Source: Sciscionella sediminilitoris
GTDB lineage: Bacteria > Actinomycetota > Actinomycetes > Mycobacteriales > Pseudonocardiaceae
Length of the DNA: 64,000 bases
Direction: 5' to 3'
Assembly (NCBI RefSeq): GCF_000737195.2
Contig: NZ_JALM01000009.1
Coordinates: 124,001 to 188,000, forward strand
Shown piece after piece: positions 32,123 through 40,040 of the stretch. The notes beneath the pieces are model-generated. The model did no database searches, was not told the origin of the DNA, and was given only the letters and a program-made list of their open reading frames with translations. A program made the translations under genes and the position numbers. Positions within the stretch are counted from its first letter, which is position 1, and every line of letters starts with the position of its first letter.

Positions 32123-33715
32123 ATGGTGCTGAGTCGCTGGGCCGTGATCTGCGGGATGCTGTCGGTGCTGTTCGGCAGCACGGCCTGTGCCGCCGAACCA
32201 CCGCCGACGAAACCGGCGGATCCCGCGGTGGTGCACACCGATGCGGGATCGGTCCGCGGCACCGTGCGGGACGGAACCCGGGTGTTCCAACGGATTCCGT
32301 ACGCCGCGCCCCCGGTCGGCAAGCTGCGCTGGCGGGATCCGCGCCCGGTCACCCCGTGGCCGGGGGTTCGCGATGCGACGAAGCCCGCCCCGTCCTGCGC
32401 GCAGAGCCCCGGGGCGATGGCGCAGCCCAGTGACAACGAGGACTGTCTCTACCTCAACGTCACCACGCCGTCGAAAAACCCGGGAAAGCCGAAACCGGTG
32501 ATCGTGTGGATCCACGGCGGGGTCTTCATGAGCGGGACCAGCAACGGTTTCGACGCGAAGCGCTGGGCGAACCGCGGGGACGCGGTCGTGGTGACGATCA
32601 ACTACCGGCTCGGCATGCTCGGCAACTTCGGGATCAAGGGGCTGCCCGGTTCCGGTACCTTCGCGCTGCGCGATCAGCAGGCCGCGCTGAAGTGGGTGCA
32701 GCGCAACGCGGCCGCGTTCGGCGGAAACCCCGGCAACGTCACCATCGCGGGCCAGTCCGCGGGTGCGATGAGCAACTGCGCGCACCTGACCTCGCCGACG
32801 GCCGCGGGCCTGTTCGGCAAGGTGATCATGCAGAGCGGATCCTGCGGGACGAACTGGCTGCGGAACTTCGACACCCCGCACAAGAAGGCGGGCGCGGTGT
32901 TCGAGCCGGTCACCGAGGTGCAACAGGAAGGAGCGCAGGCGGCGGCCGAACTCGGCTGTGCCGAACCGGATCCGCGTGCCACGATCGACTGCCTGCGCGC
33001 GCTCCCGGTCAAGCGGTTGCAACCGGTGCTGAGCCGTTTCGTGCATCCGGCCTACCACACCGCGGTGCTGCCGGAGAAACCCGCCGATGCCTTGCGGGAG
33101 GGCCACTTCCGCCGGGTTCCGGTGATCTCCGGGAACGTGCACGACGAGGGAACCATGTCCGCGGCAGGGTACGAGAACGGCGGGCCGATCAGCGAGCAGG
33201 CCTACGATTCCGTGCTCGGCGAGACCTTCGGTGCGGATCGGGCGAAGGTGGCGGCCGAATATCCGCGCGCCGCTTACGGTTCCGCGGCCGAGGCCTTCGC
33301 GGCGATCATCACCGATCGCAAGTGGAGCTGCACGCAGTACGCGGACTCGCGGAACATGGCCCGCTATACCCCGGTCCACCAGTACGAGTTCGCCGATCCC
33401 GCGCCGCCGCCGATGTGGGCCAAGCCGAAGATGCCGATGGGCAGCTACCACTCCTCGGACATCTGGTCCCTGTTCGATCTCGGCGGCTACCCACCGCCGT
33501 TCTCCGAGGACCAGCAGCGGCTCGCCGGGCGGATCGTGGACTACTGGAGCAGTTTCGCGCACAACGGCAAGCCAGTCGGCCCCGCGTGGCAGGCATTCCG
33601 CCCGGACACGAAGACGCCGTACGTGCAGTCGCTCGCCCCGGGCAAGGGCGGTATCCATCCGGTCGATCTGGCTGCCGAGCATCACTGCGCCTTCTGGAAC
33701 AAGCTGGGGAAATAA
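32123..33715 (+). CDS. Secreted type B carboxylesterase
   Basis: A 530-residue alpha/beta hydrolase of the carboxylesterase/para-nitrobenzyl esterase family: FQRIPYAAPPVGKLRWRDP, EDCLYLNV, VWIHGG oxyanion loop, nucleophile elbow GQSAGAMS, and the catalytic His region (GSYHSSDIWSLF). An N-terminal signal with Cys near residue 19 (SVLFGSTACAAE) makes it exported, possibly as a lipoprotein although the lipobox is imperfect. It ends two bases before a WXG100-like gene, so it appears to share a transcript with the type VII-like cassette. Confidence 0.9.
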   Translation: MVLSRWAVICGMLSVLFGSTACAAEPPPTKPADPAVVHTDAGSVRGTVRDGTRVFQRIPYAAPPVGKLRWRDPRPVTPWPGVRDATKPAPSCAQSPGAMAQPSDNEDCLYLNVTTPSKNPGKPKPVIVWIHGGVFMSGTSNGFDAKRWANRGDAVVVTINYRLGMLGNFGIKGLPGSGTFALRDQQAALKWVQRNAAAFGGNPGNVTIAGQSAGAMSNCAHLTSPTAAGLFGKVIMQSGSCGTNWLRNFDTPHKKAGAVFEPVTEVQQEGAQAAAELGCAEPDPRATIDCLRALPVKRLQPVLSRFVHPAYHTAVLPEKPADALREGHFRRVPVISGNVHDEGTMSAAGYENGGPISEQAYDSVLGETFGADRAKVAAEYPRAAYGSAAEAFAAIITDRKWSCTQYADSRNMARYTPVHQYEFADPAPPPMWAKPKMPMGSYHSSDIWSLFDLGGYPPPFSEDQQRLAGRIVDYWSSFAHNGKPVGPAWQAFRPDTKTPYVQSLAPGKGGIHPVDLAAEHHCAFWNKLGK

Positions 33716-33717
33716 CC

Positions 33718-34035
33718 ATGGACAACGGATTCACCGTCGACACGGACGCCTTGCGGGACGCGGCGAAGAAGACCGCCGCACTCGGCAAGGATCTCGAGGA
33801 GACCAGGCATCTGATCGTCAAGGCCGCCGATCATCCCGAAGCGTTCTCCGGAGGCGAGGGGCCGGGGCGCTTGTTCGAGGAACTCAAGCCGCGGTTCGAG
33901 GAGGTCTGCCACTACCTCGGGCGGGCACTCTCGGACAACGCGGAGAACCTCGAGCTCTCCGCGAAAGCGCTGCGCGAGGTCGCACACCGCTACGAGGAGA
34001 ACGAGCACCGATCGGCCAGGGAGCTGGGCGCATGA
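33718..34035 (+). CDS. Small helical protein, ESX/WXG100-like (EspC type)
   Basis: A 105-residue, all-helical protein: FTVDTDALRDAAKKTAALGKDLEE, then GEGPGRLFEELKPRFEEVCHYLGRALSDNAENLELSAKALREVAHRYEENE. Length, the N-terminal 'VDTDALR' start and the heptad-rich two-helix layout match type VII-associated EspC/DUF2580-like proteins, although no WXG is present. Its stop overlaps the next start (ATGA). Inferred to partner with the larger protein that follows. Confidence 0.7.
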   Translation: MDNGFTVDTDALRDAAKKTAALGKDLEETRHLIVKAADHPEAFSGGEGPGRLFEELKPRFEEVCHYLGRALSDNAENLELSAKALREVAHRYEENEHRSARELGA

Positions 34036-35108
34036 TCTTTCCAGGAGGAAGCTGGGCGGAGAAGATGGCCTATCACCGCGATACCTTTCTGCACGAGCTC
34101 CACGAAGGCCGGTCGGGGGATCCGCTCTTTCCCGATCCGGATGAGGAATGGGTGGCCTGGTGCGACGAGAAGCTGCGGTTCCTCTTCGACACCTTCGCCT
34201 CCGGGGATGCGGACGAGGCGGTGGTGATCGTGGAAAAGCTCGATCAGGCCGTGCTGCGGATCAAGGCGAACGTCCACAAGCATCTGGACCGGGCCAAGAG
34301 CGACACCGTCGACTGGCGGGGGGATACGGCCGACGATTTCCGGGACAGACTCGACGAGATGAACGATGCGATCAACAGCCTGCACGACTGCATCGACGGA
34401 ACCAAGCGCGCCATGACGGGATATCGCGACCTGCAGAACAAGTTCCAGGATGGTGTGCTCGACTACATCGAGAGCAGTCACGATCAGCTCGACGCGGTCG
34501 AACAGGAGCAGCAGGAGAAGGCGGAGGAGGAGCAGCTCAACATGATCAGCGCGGTCGTCGACGTCGGCGAGGCGGCGAGCTCCGGAGACCTCCTCGGGGT
34601 CGGAGCCGCCATGGCGCACGCGGCGATCGACGACAAAACGCTGAATATCGGTGGATCGAGCAAGAAGGACGTTTTCGACTCCATGGTGGAGGAGGGGAAC
34701 AAGATCCTCGATGACGCGGTCGATTCCCGGTACCGGATCGATCGCGGGCTGTACACCGTGCTGACCTATCTCACCGATATCGACAAGAAAAAGACCGGCG
34801 GAGTCGAGCAGGTGCGCCCGAAGCGGCCCAAGCTGATCACCGATGATTCCTTCGACCCGGACGAGTTCAGGCCGCAAGGACAACCACCGAAGGAGCGCGG
34901 CAAAGTGGACCGGGACGATCTCGTCGCCGCCCCGAAACCGGAGCGCGATGACCGCGAGGACCACCACGTCGACGTGCCGAGTCAGCCGCAGCCGCGCATG
35001 CCCGAGATTCCGCCTGGTGAATCGGGTTTCCTCATTCCGGAGGAGCGGCCGGACTACGAACCCTTGCCCACACCCGAACACGGCGCGGACATCTACCCCG
35101 AACAGTAG
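34032..35108 (+). CDS. Large WXG-like helical protein, probable type VII secretion substrate or partner
   Basis: A 358-residue protein: residues about 40-170 are long helices with a WRGDTADDFRDRLDEM turn equivalent to the WXG motif, followed by a coiled coil (SHDQLDAVEQEQQEKAEEEQ), a less helical middle region and an acidic Pro-rich tail (residues 255-358). No enzymatic domain is recognised. The fold and its neighbours (EspC-like before, YbaB-like after) suggest an ESX-type cassette lacking the core secretion genes in this window. Function unknown. Confidence 0.7.
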   Translation: MIFPGGSWAEKMAYHRDTFLHELHEGRSGDPLFPDPDEEWVAWCDEKLRFLFDTFASGDADEAVVIVEKLDQAVLRIKANVHKHLDRAKSDTVDWRGDTADDFRDRLDEMNDAINSLHDCIDGTKRAMTGYRDLQNKFQDGVLDYIESSHDQLDAVEQEQQEKAEEEQLNMISAVVDVGEAASSGDLLGVGAAMAHAAIDDKTLNIGGSSKKDVFDSMVEEGNKILDDAVDSRYRIDRGLYTVLTYLTDIDKKKTGGVEQVRPKRPKLITDDSFDPDEFRPQGQPPKERGKVDRDDLVAAPKPERDDREDHHVDVPSQPQPRMPEIPPGESGFLIPEERPDYEPLPTPEHGADIYPEQ

Positions 35109-35117
35109 GAGCCTGCC

Positions 35118-35588
35118 ATGCCCGATTCTGAGCTGGACGAGAAAGCGGCCCGGGTACTCAACCGCGCGGAACAGGCCAACCAGAAGCTGATCCGCAGGCG
35201 GGCCGCGCTGGAGTGGGCGGAAAAGCGGAGCGCGGCCATCGAGGGCACCGCGACCTCGGCGGACGGCCGGATCCGGGCGACCGTGGACAGCACCGGGCTG
35301 CTCACCGCGCTCGAACTGCCCGTGCCGTTGTCGACCCCGCCGAGCGCACTCGGCCCGGTCATCACCGCCACCGTCCGCAAGGCGGCGGCGCAGGCGCGGG
35401 ATCAGGTACGCGCGACCTACACCGGGCTGCGTAACGAGGGAACGATCCCCGCCCTTCCCGGGCATCTGCTGCCCGCCCCCGCGGTGGCGGAGGCGCCGCA
35501 GCCCGCCCGGTGTGTGCGGCAGCGCCCGGTCGAGGCCGACCCAGGGGAGGGGCCGCCGGAAAGCTGGCTGGAACGCCGCCCCTGGTGA
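35118..35588 (+). CDS. YbaB/EbfC-family protein
   Basis: A 156-residue protein with the YbaB-like strand-helix pattern: EGTATSADGRIRATVDSTGLLTALELP, then PVITATVRKAAAQARDQVR. The last 45 residues are a Pro/Ala-rich tail. YbaB proteins bind nucleoid DNA, but actinomycete copies beside WXG100 genes may serve secretion cassettes instead. AGGAG at 35107-35111 supports ATG 35118. Confidence 0.8.
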   Translation: MPDSELDEKAARVLNRAEQANQKLIRRRAALEWAEKRSAAIEGTATSADGRIRATVDSTGLLTALELPVPLSTPPSALGPVITATVRKAAAQARDQVRATYTGLRNEGTIPALPGHLLPAPAVAEAPQPARCVRQRPVEADPGEGPPESWLERRPW

Positions 35589-35594
35589 TCGGGG

Positions 35595-36136
35595 TCAAGC
35601 GCCGACCGGCTCGCCGTGGCCCTGCCAAGGCCGGGCCAGAACGAGCAACGCCACCACGGAGAGCAGCACGAAACCGAGCACTACGACGGCCGTGGACAGC
35701 ACGGTGGTGTTGCCGAAGGCGCCGGGCAGCGGTGCGGCGACCGCACTGAGCACGAACTGCGCGCCGCCCGCGATGCCCTGCAGCGGACGGGCGATATCGA
35801 ACACGAGGATGTCCGGGGCGGCGGCGCACACCACGGAGAACACCGTGAACAGCGCGGAACCGGCGAGCAGCAGGCGCCGCCTGCCGAGGGCGTCGCTGAC
35901 CGCGCCGAGCACGAGCTGACCGCGCCGAGCACGAGCTGACCGGCGGCGAGCCCGAGCAGGGCGGCGGTGAGGGAGAGCTGGACCGCCGTCTTCGAGGTCG
36001 CCAGCGAGGACACGATCTCCGGGAAGGCGGGCGCGTACATATCGGTGGCGAACGGGGAGATCGCGCAGAGCCCGCCGAGGACGAGGATCAGCCGTCCCGG
36101 GCCGGTCCGCGCGGACGCGGAAACAGTGCCAGAGCT
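35595..36136 (-). pseudogene. Decayed MFS drug/siderophore exporter (Bcr/CflA-like)
   Basis: Three lesions are visible. The first membrane segment (RLILVLGGLCAISPFATDMYAPAFPEIV) has no usable ATG/GTG/TTG start before the internal Met at 36040, because the frame opens directly after a TAG at 36149-36151. A 20-bp tandem duplication at 35901-35940 shifts frame in the GQLVLGAVSDALGRRR loop; removing one copy restores it. Finally RPLQGIAGG is joined directly to FVLSAVAAPLPGAFG, the start of the last two helices, so about half of a normal 400-residue transporter is missing. The gene lies beside a DtxR-type iron box, so the ancestor was probably iron-regulated. Confidence 0.8.
35901..35940. repeat. 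20-bp perfect tandem duplication
   Basis: Two identical copies of CGCGCCGAGCACGAGCTGAC lie head to tail at 35901-35920 and 35921-35940 inside the MFS remnant. The unit is not a multiple of three and explains the frameshift there. A GCTGAC flank on the left suggests slippage between short repeats. Confidence 0.95.
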
Positions 36137-36138
36137 AA

Positions 36139-36157
36139 TTAGGTAAGGCTAGCCTAT
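36139..36157. promoter_or_regulatory. DtxR/IdeR/DmdR-type iron box
   Basis: TTAGGTAAGGCTAGCCTAT matches the actinobacterial iron-regulator consensus TTAGGTTAGGCTAACCTAA at 16 of 19 positions, including both half-sites. It lies between the divergent MFS remnant and the alpha/beta hydrolase (start 36244), 86 bases from the latter. Expected to bring Fe2+-dependent repression. Confidence 0.8.
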
Positions 36158-36161
36158 ACAG

Positions 36162-36183
36162 TAATGCAGTAAAACTTGCATTA
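36162..36183. promoter_or_regulatory. AT-rich inverted repeat next to the iron box
   Basis: TAATGCA and TGCATTA are perfect reverse complements with an eight-base spacer, immediately downstream of the iron box. It may be a second operator for the hydrolase promoter, for example for the TetR regulator encoded at 37457-38050. Confidence 0.4.
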
Positions 36184-36243
36184 ATGCGCTCAGTGGTGGC
36201 AGGCTTGCTCGTGCAGTTCCGATTACCTGAGGAGTGATTGACC

Positions 36244-37467
36244 GTGCAGCAGCTGCTTTTCCCGGACAACGCGAACTTCTGGTTCGAGACCCTGCGCTCG
36301 CTGGGCCACGTCGCCTACGGCGGGGCCGATATCGGCGAGGTGCTCTACACCGCGGGCCGGATCTCCGCCGGTGACTACGACGGCTGGTACGCCGAGTGGT
36401 CGGCGACCGCGGACCGGCTGTGGCAGGTGGCCGAGCAGGCGCGGCGCGAGGAGCGCACCGTCACCGCGCGGGACACCTATCTGCGGGCCTCGAACTACTA
36501 CCGCACCGCGGAGTTCTTCCTGCACGGCAACAAGGAGGACCCGCGCATCCGGCAGTCCTACGACAGCGCGATCGCTGCCTTCCACCGCTTCGTGGAACTG
36601 GCCGACCCGGGGAGCATCGAGCGGGTGGAGATCCCGTACGAGGGCACCACGCTTCCCGGCTACTTCTACCCGAGTCCGCTGCCGGGGAAGCAGCCGCTCG
36701 TGGTGATGCACAACGGATTCGACGGCACCGCGGAGGAACTGCGGTTCATGGGCGCGCTCGCGGCGCAGGAGCGCGGTTACAACGTGCTGTGTTTCGACGG
36801 GCCGGGGCAGGCGGGTGTGCTGTACCCGCAGGGCCTGCTTTTCCGGCCGGACTGGGAGAAGGTCGTCGGCCCGGTGATCGACTACGGGATCGGCAGGCAG
36901 GAGGTCGATCCCGGCAAGATCAGCCTGTACGGGGTGAGCCTCGGCGGGGAACTGTGTGTCCGGGCGGCCGCCTTCGAGCCGCGGCTGGCCGCGGTCATCG
37001 CCAACGACGGGGTGTACGACCTCGGTGCCTTCGCGGCGAACTTCCTGGACGGTGACCGGGCCGAGATCGAACGGGCGCTGCGCGCGGAATCGGCCCCGGA
37101 GATCGATGCGGCACTGGAAGCCGCGATGCGCGCCAATCCCAGTGCCCGCTGGGCTTTGGAACACGGCCAGTTCGTGATGGGCGGGGACACCCCGCGGGAG
37201 TTCGCCTCCCGGGCACTGGACTACCACCTGCGGGACGGGATCGCGGAACGCGTCTCCTGCGCGGTGCTGGTGTGCGAGGCCGAGGAGGATCTGTTCTTCA
37301 AGGGGCAGCCCGAGCAGGTCTACAATGCACTGTCCACTTCGGACAAGACCTGGATGCGGTTCACCGAGGCCGAAGGCGCCGACGCGCACTGCCATCTCGG
37401 CGGGCAGCGCTACGCCTACGGCCGGATCCTCGACTGGCTCGAGGAGCGCACCCCGGTCAATCGCTGA
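36244..37467 (+). CDS. Alpha/beta hydrolase with N-terminal cap (FrsA/DUF1100-like)
   Basis: A 407-residue protein. The first 140 residues are a helical cap (TLRSLGHVAYGGADIGEVLY, YLRASNYYRTAEFFLHGN); the hydrolase core has VVMHNGFDGTAEEL, FDGPGQAG, nucleophile elbow YGVSLGGELCVRAA, acid in CEAEEDLF and His in GADAHCHLGGQR. This layout is that of 2,6-dihydroxypseudooxynicotine hydrolase-like C-C bond or ester hydrolases. GTG 36244 is preferred (GGAG nine bases upstream); TTG 36238 is too close to it. Promoter region carries an iron box, so iron control is likely; a role in siderophore turnover is speculative. Confidence 0.85.
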   Translation: MQQLLFPDNANFWFETLRSLGHVAYGGADIGEVLYTAGRISAGDYDGWYAEWSATADRLWQVAEQARREERTVTARDTYLRASNYYRTAEFFLHGNKEDPRIRQSYDSAIAAFHRFVELADPGSIERVEIPYEGTTLPGYFYPSPLPGKQPLVVMHNGFDGTAEELRFMGALAAQERGYNVLCFDGPGQAGVLYPQGLLFRPDWEKVVGPVIDYGIGRQEVDPGKISLYGVSLGGELCVRAAAFEPRLAAVIANDGVYDLGAFAANFLDGDRAEIERALRAESAPEIDAALEAAMRANPSARWALEHGQFVMGGDTPREFASRALDYHLRDGIAERVSCAVLVCEAEEDLFFKGQPEQVYNALSTSDKTWMRFTEAEGADAHCHLGGQRYAYGRILDWLEERTPVNR

Positions 37468-38050
37468 CCGGCTGGGCCGCCCGCAGTGCCCGGTCCACGA
37501 ACACCTCGACGTGGGTTTCGGGCTCGTAGTTCCACATCGCGCGGAGATAGAGCGGCGCGAGGACCAGATCGAACACCATGTCCACCGTCGGCGGGTGCCC
37601 GCCGTTCGCGGCCTCCCGGTCCAGGGCGCGCTGGATCTGGGCGGCCCGGCTGCGCATGGAAGCCTCCGCCTGCTCGCGGAGTTCCGCGGAAACGGTGCCG
37701 GAGGCCGGGGACATCGCATTGGCCACCGCGTGGAAGAAGGCGAAGCCCTCCGGGCGGCGCAGTTGCTCGGCGACGGATCCGGCCCAGGCGAGCAGATCGG
37801 CGCGCAGATCCCCGGTGTCCGGGAACGGCCATTCCTCGACCAGTTGTGCGGTGGCCACATCGAGGAGCAGTGCCTCGATCGAACCCCAGCGGCGGTAGAT
37901 CGTGACCTCGTGCACCCCGGAAAGCTCGGCGACCTCGCGCACGCTCGGTTCGGCTCCGCCCGCGGCGAGCAGTTCGCGCACGGCCGCGTGTACCGCGGCG
38001 CGGGTGCGTGCGGTGCGCCCGCCGGGACGTCGCTGCGGAGTGGAAGCCAT
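37457..38050 (-). CDS. TetR/AcrR-family regulator
   Basis: A 197-residue regulator. The helix-turn-helix is RAAVHAAVRELLAAGGAEPSVREVAELSGVHEVTIYRRWGSIEALL, followed by a C-terminal helical ligand domain (TetR_C_11-like: FFHAVANAMSPASG, VFDLVLAPLYLRAMWN). Its 3' end overlaps the convergent hydrolase gene by eleven bases. ATG 38050 sits five bases after the end of the LysR gene in the same direction. Confidence 0.9.
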   Translation of the reverse strand: MASTPQRRPGGRTARTRAAVHAAVRELLAAGGAEPSVREVAELSGVHEVTIYRRWGSIEALLLDVATAQLVEEWPFPDTGDLRADLLAWAGSVAEQLRRPEGFAFFHAVANAMSPASGTVSAELREQAEASMRSRAAQIQRALDREAANGGHPPTVDMVFDLVLAPLYLRAMWNYEPETHVEVFVDRALRAAQPVSD

Positions 38051-38054
38051 GGCC

Positions 38055-38912
38055 TTACCGTATCTCCGTTCCGCGCTCGCTCGCTTCGAGCGCGGCCGCA
38101 ACGAAGGAAGCGATGCGGGCTCGCTGCTCGCGCCGGGACCACGCGAGCACGAGGCGGCTGCCGGGCGCGTCGGTCACCGGGACACACACCACCCCCGGTG
38201 GCAGGGGTTCGACCAGCGAGCGGGGCAGCATCCCGATCACCCGGCGCGCCGTGACCATGTGCAGTAACTGGACCACATCGGCGACCTCAGGGCCGGTTCC
38301 CTCACCACCGGGCACCCCTTTCCAGCGCGGCCAGGTCTCCCCGGCCAGCTCGGCGCGGCGCACCGATTTCCGCCTGGCGAGCCGATGCCCGGACGGGAGG
38401 ATGGCCACCCGGTCCTCGGTGCGCAGCGTCTCGCAGGCGAGGCCGTCGAGCTCGTCGAACGGCGCGTAGAGCAGGCCGACATCCGCCCGGCCGTCGTGCA
38501 GGAAATCGGCGCGATCGGCCGGGCCACTGAACAGGATGTCCACCTGGCGGGCATCGGGACGGCGGGCGTACGCGGCAAGGATCGGGGACAGCAGTCCGGC
38601 ATCGCCGCCGGGCTTGAGCACGAACCGCAGTGGGGACTGGGCAGCACCTGCCTGGCGCGCGGCCCGCGCGGCGGCGCCGATCGCGTTCAGCGCGTGCCGC
38701 CCGTGCTCCTGCAGCGCCTCGCCCGCGGGGGTCAGTGCCACGTTCCGGCTGGAGCGGACGAACAGGGTGACGCCGAGCCGGTTCTCGATCCGCCGGATCG
38801 CCTTGGACAGTGCGGGCTGGGCGATCGAGAGGCGCACGGCGGCCCGGCCGAAGTGCAGCTCCTCGGCCACCGCGAGGAAATACCCGAGCTCGCGAGTCTC
38901 CAAGTCATCCAT
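38055..38912 (-). CDS. LysR-family transcriptional regulator
   Basis: A 285-residue protein with a canonical LysR helix-turn-helix (LGYFLAVAEELHFGRAAVRLSIAQPALSKAIRRIENRLGVTLFVR) and a periplasmic-binding-protein-like effector domain (VDILFSGPADRADFLHDGRADVGLLYAPFDE; RVIGMLPRSLVEPL). It diverges from the small operon 38983-41035, the normal arrangement for a LysR regulator and its catabolic targets. The inducer is probably a substrate or product of that pathway. Confidence 0.93.
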   Translation of the reverse strand: MDDLETRELGYFLAVAEELHFGRAAVRLSIAQPALSKAIRRIENRLGVTLFVRSSRNVALTPAGEALQEHGRHALNAIGAAARAARQAGAAQSPLRFVLKPGGDAGLLSPILAAYARRPDARQVDILFSGPADRADFLHDGRADVGLLYAPFDELDGLACETLRTEDRVAILPSGHRLARRKSVRRAELAGETWPRWKGVPGGEGTGPEVADVVQLLHMVTARRVIGMLPRSLVEPLPPGVVCVPVTDAPGSRLVLAWSRREQRARIASFVAAALEASERGTEIR

Positions 38913-38929
38913 TCCTGTAGGTTATCGCA

Positions 38930-38947
38930 ACAGAACCGATCGATCTT
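38930..38947. promoter_or_regulatory. Possible LysR binding site
   Basis: GGTT and AACC flank a ten-base spacer in the 70-base region between the divergent LysR gene and the catabolic operon. Interrupted dyads of this kind are typical LysR sites, but the arms are short. Confidence 0.35.
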
Positions 38948-38982
38948 GGACACCACCGTCGTACCCGGGTTCAATCGGTGTC

Positions 38983-39300
38983 ATGATCAACCATACGATG
39001 ATTGTTTCGTTCAGCGAGCCCATTCCGGACGCCGAGCTCAATCAGTTCCTGAGCGGAATGAAAAAACTCATGCTCGATTCGGGGCACGTGCGCAGCGCGG
39101 CGGCCCACCGGCACATCCCCTTCCCCGGCGACGAACACGGTCCGGTGTTCCGCGCCAGCGCGATCGTGCGGTTCGAGTTCACCGACCTGGACGCGCTCAA
39201 CGCCTCGTTCGCCATCCCGGATGTCGGCGCCTTCATCAAGCACTGGCAATCCCGGTACCCGTATCAGGTCGTCTGGGCGAACCACGAGGAGCAGGCATGA
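38983..39300 (+). CDS. Small protein, ferredoxin-like alpha/beta barrel type
   Basis: A 105-residue protein: NHTMIVSFSEPIPDAELNQFLSGMKKLM, then SAIVRFEFTDLDALNASFAIPDVGAFIKHW. The strand-helix-strand pattern and size resemble dimeric alpha+beta barrel (EthD/Dabb-like) proteins, which often assist aromatic or polyketide pathways. Function unknown. It is the first gene of a three-gene operon and its stop overlaps the SDR start (ATGA). Confidence 0.7.
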   Translation: MINHTMIVSFSEPIPDAELNQFLSGMKKLMLDSGHVRSAAAHRHIPFPGDEHGPVFRASAIVRFEFTDLDALNASFAIPDVGAFIKHWQSRYPYQVVWANHEEQA

Positions 39301-40040
39301 CCGAGTTCGCGGGCAAGTCCGGTCTGGTGACCGGCGCGGGAAGCGGAATCGGCCGCGCCGCCGCGCTGGAGTTCGCCCGGCGCGGCGCCTCGGTCGGCGT
39401 GCTCGATCGCGATGCGCGCGCCGCGGCGGAAACCGTGGCACTGATCGTCGAACAGGGTGGCACCGCCGAGGCGATCACCGCCGACATCGCCGAGGAGGAC
39501 TCCGTGCGCGCGGCCGTCGAACGGACCGCCGCGGCCTACGGCGGTCTCGACTTCGCCGTGAACAACGCCGGAACCTCCGCGCGCGGGCGGCTCGACGAGA
39601 TGACCGTCGGCGAATTCGAGCGCGTGCTCCAGGTCAACCTGACCGGGACCTTCCTGTGTATGAAGCACGAGCTGCCGCTGCTCGGCACCGGCGGGGCGAT
39701 CGTCAACCTCGCCTCCAACGGCGGCCTGTACGCGATTCCGAACGCTCCCGCCTATGTGGCCTCCAAGCACGGAATCGTCGGGCTCACCAAGGTCGCCGCG
39801 GTGGACTATGCCCCGCAAGGCATCCGGGTCAACGCCGTCTGCCCCGGCCCGACCCACACTCCCGGATTCGACGCGTGGGCCGCGGGCACCGACACGATCG
39901 CGATGCAGGAGGCGAGCACGCCGTTCGGCAGGCTGGGCACGTCCGAAGAGGTCGCTTCGGCGGCGGTGTGGCTCTGCTCGCCGCAGTCCTCCTATGTCAC
40001 CGGGATCGCCCTCTCCGTCGACGGTGGGCGGCGGGCCTGA
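39297..40040 (+). CDS. Short-chain dehydrogenase/reductase
   Basis: A 247-residue classical SDR: TGAGSGIG cofactor motif (residues 13-20), DRDARAAAE after beta-2 favouring NAD(H), NNAG, catalytic Ser region (NLASNGGLY) and YVASK, then the VDGGRR end. ATG overlaps the previous stop and its own stop overlaps the amidohydrolase start by one base (TGATG). Probably oxidises or reduces a hydroxylated intermediate of the pathway controlled by the LysR regulator. Confidence 0.93.
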   Translation: MTEFAGKSGLVTGAGSGIGRAAALEFARRGASVGVLDRDARAAAETVALIVEQGGTAEAITADIAEEDSVRAAVERTAAAYGGLDFAVNNAGTSARGRLDEMTVGEFERVLQVNLTGTFLCMKHELPLLGTGGAIVNLASNGGLYAIPNAPAYVASKHGIVGLTKVAAVDYAPQGIRVNAVCPGPTHTPGFDAWAAGTDTIAMQEASTPFGRLGTSEEVASAAVWLCSPQSSYVTGIALSVDGGRRA

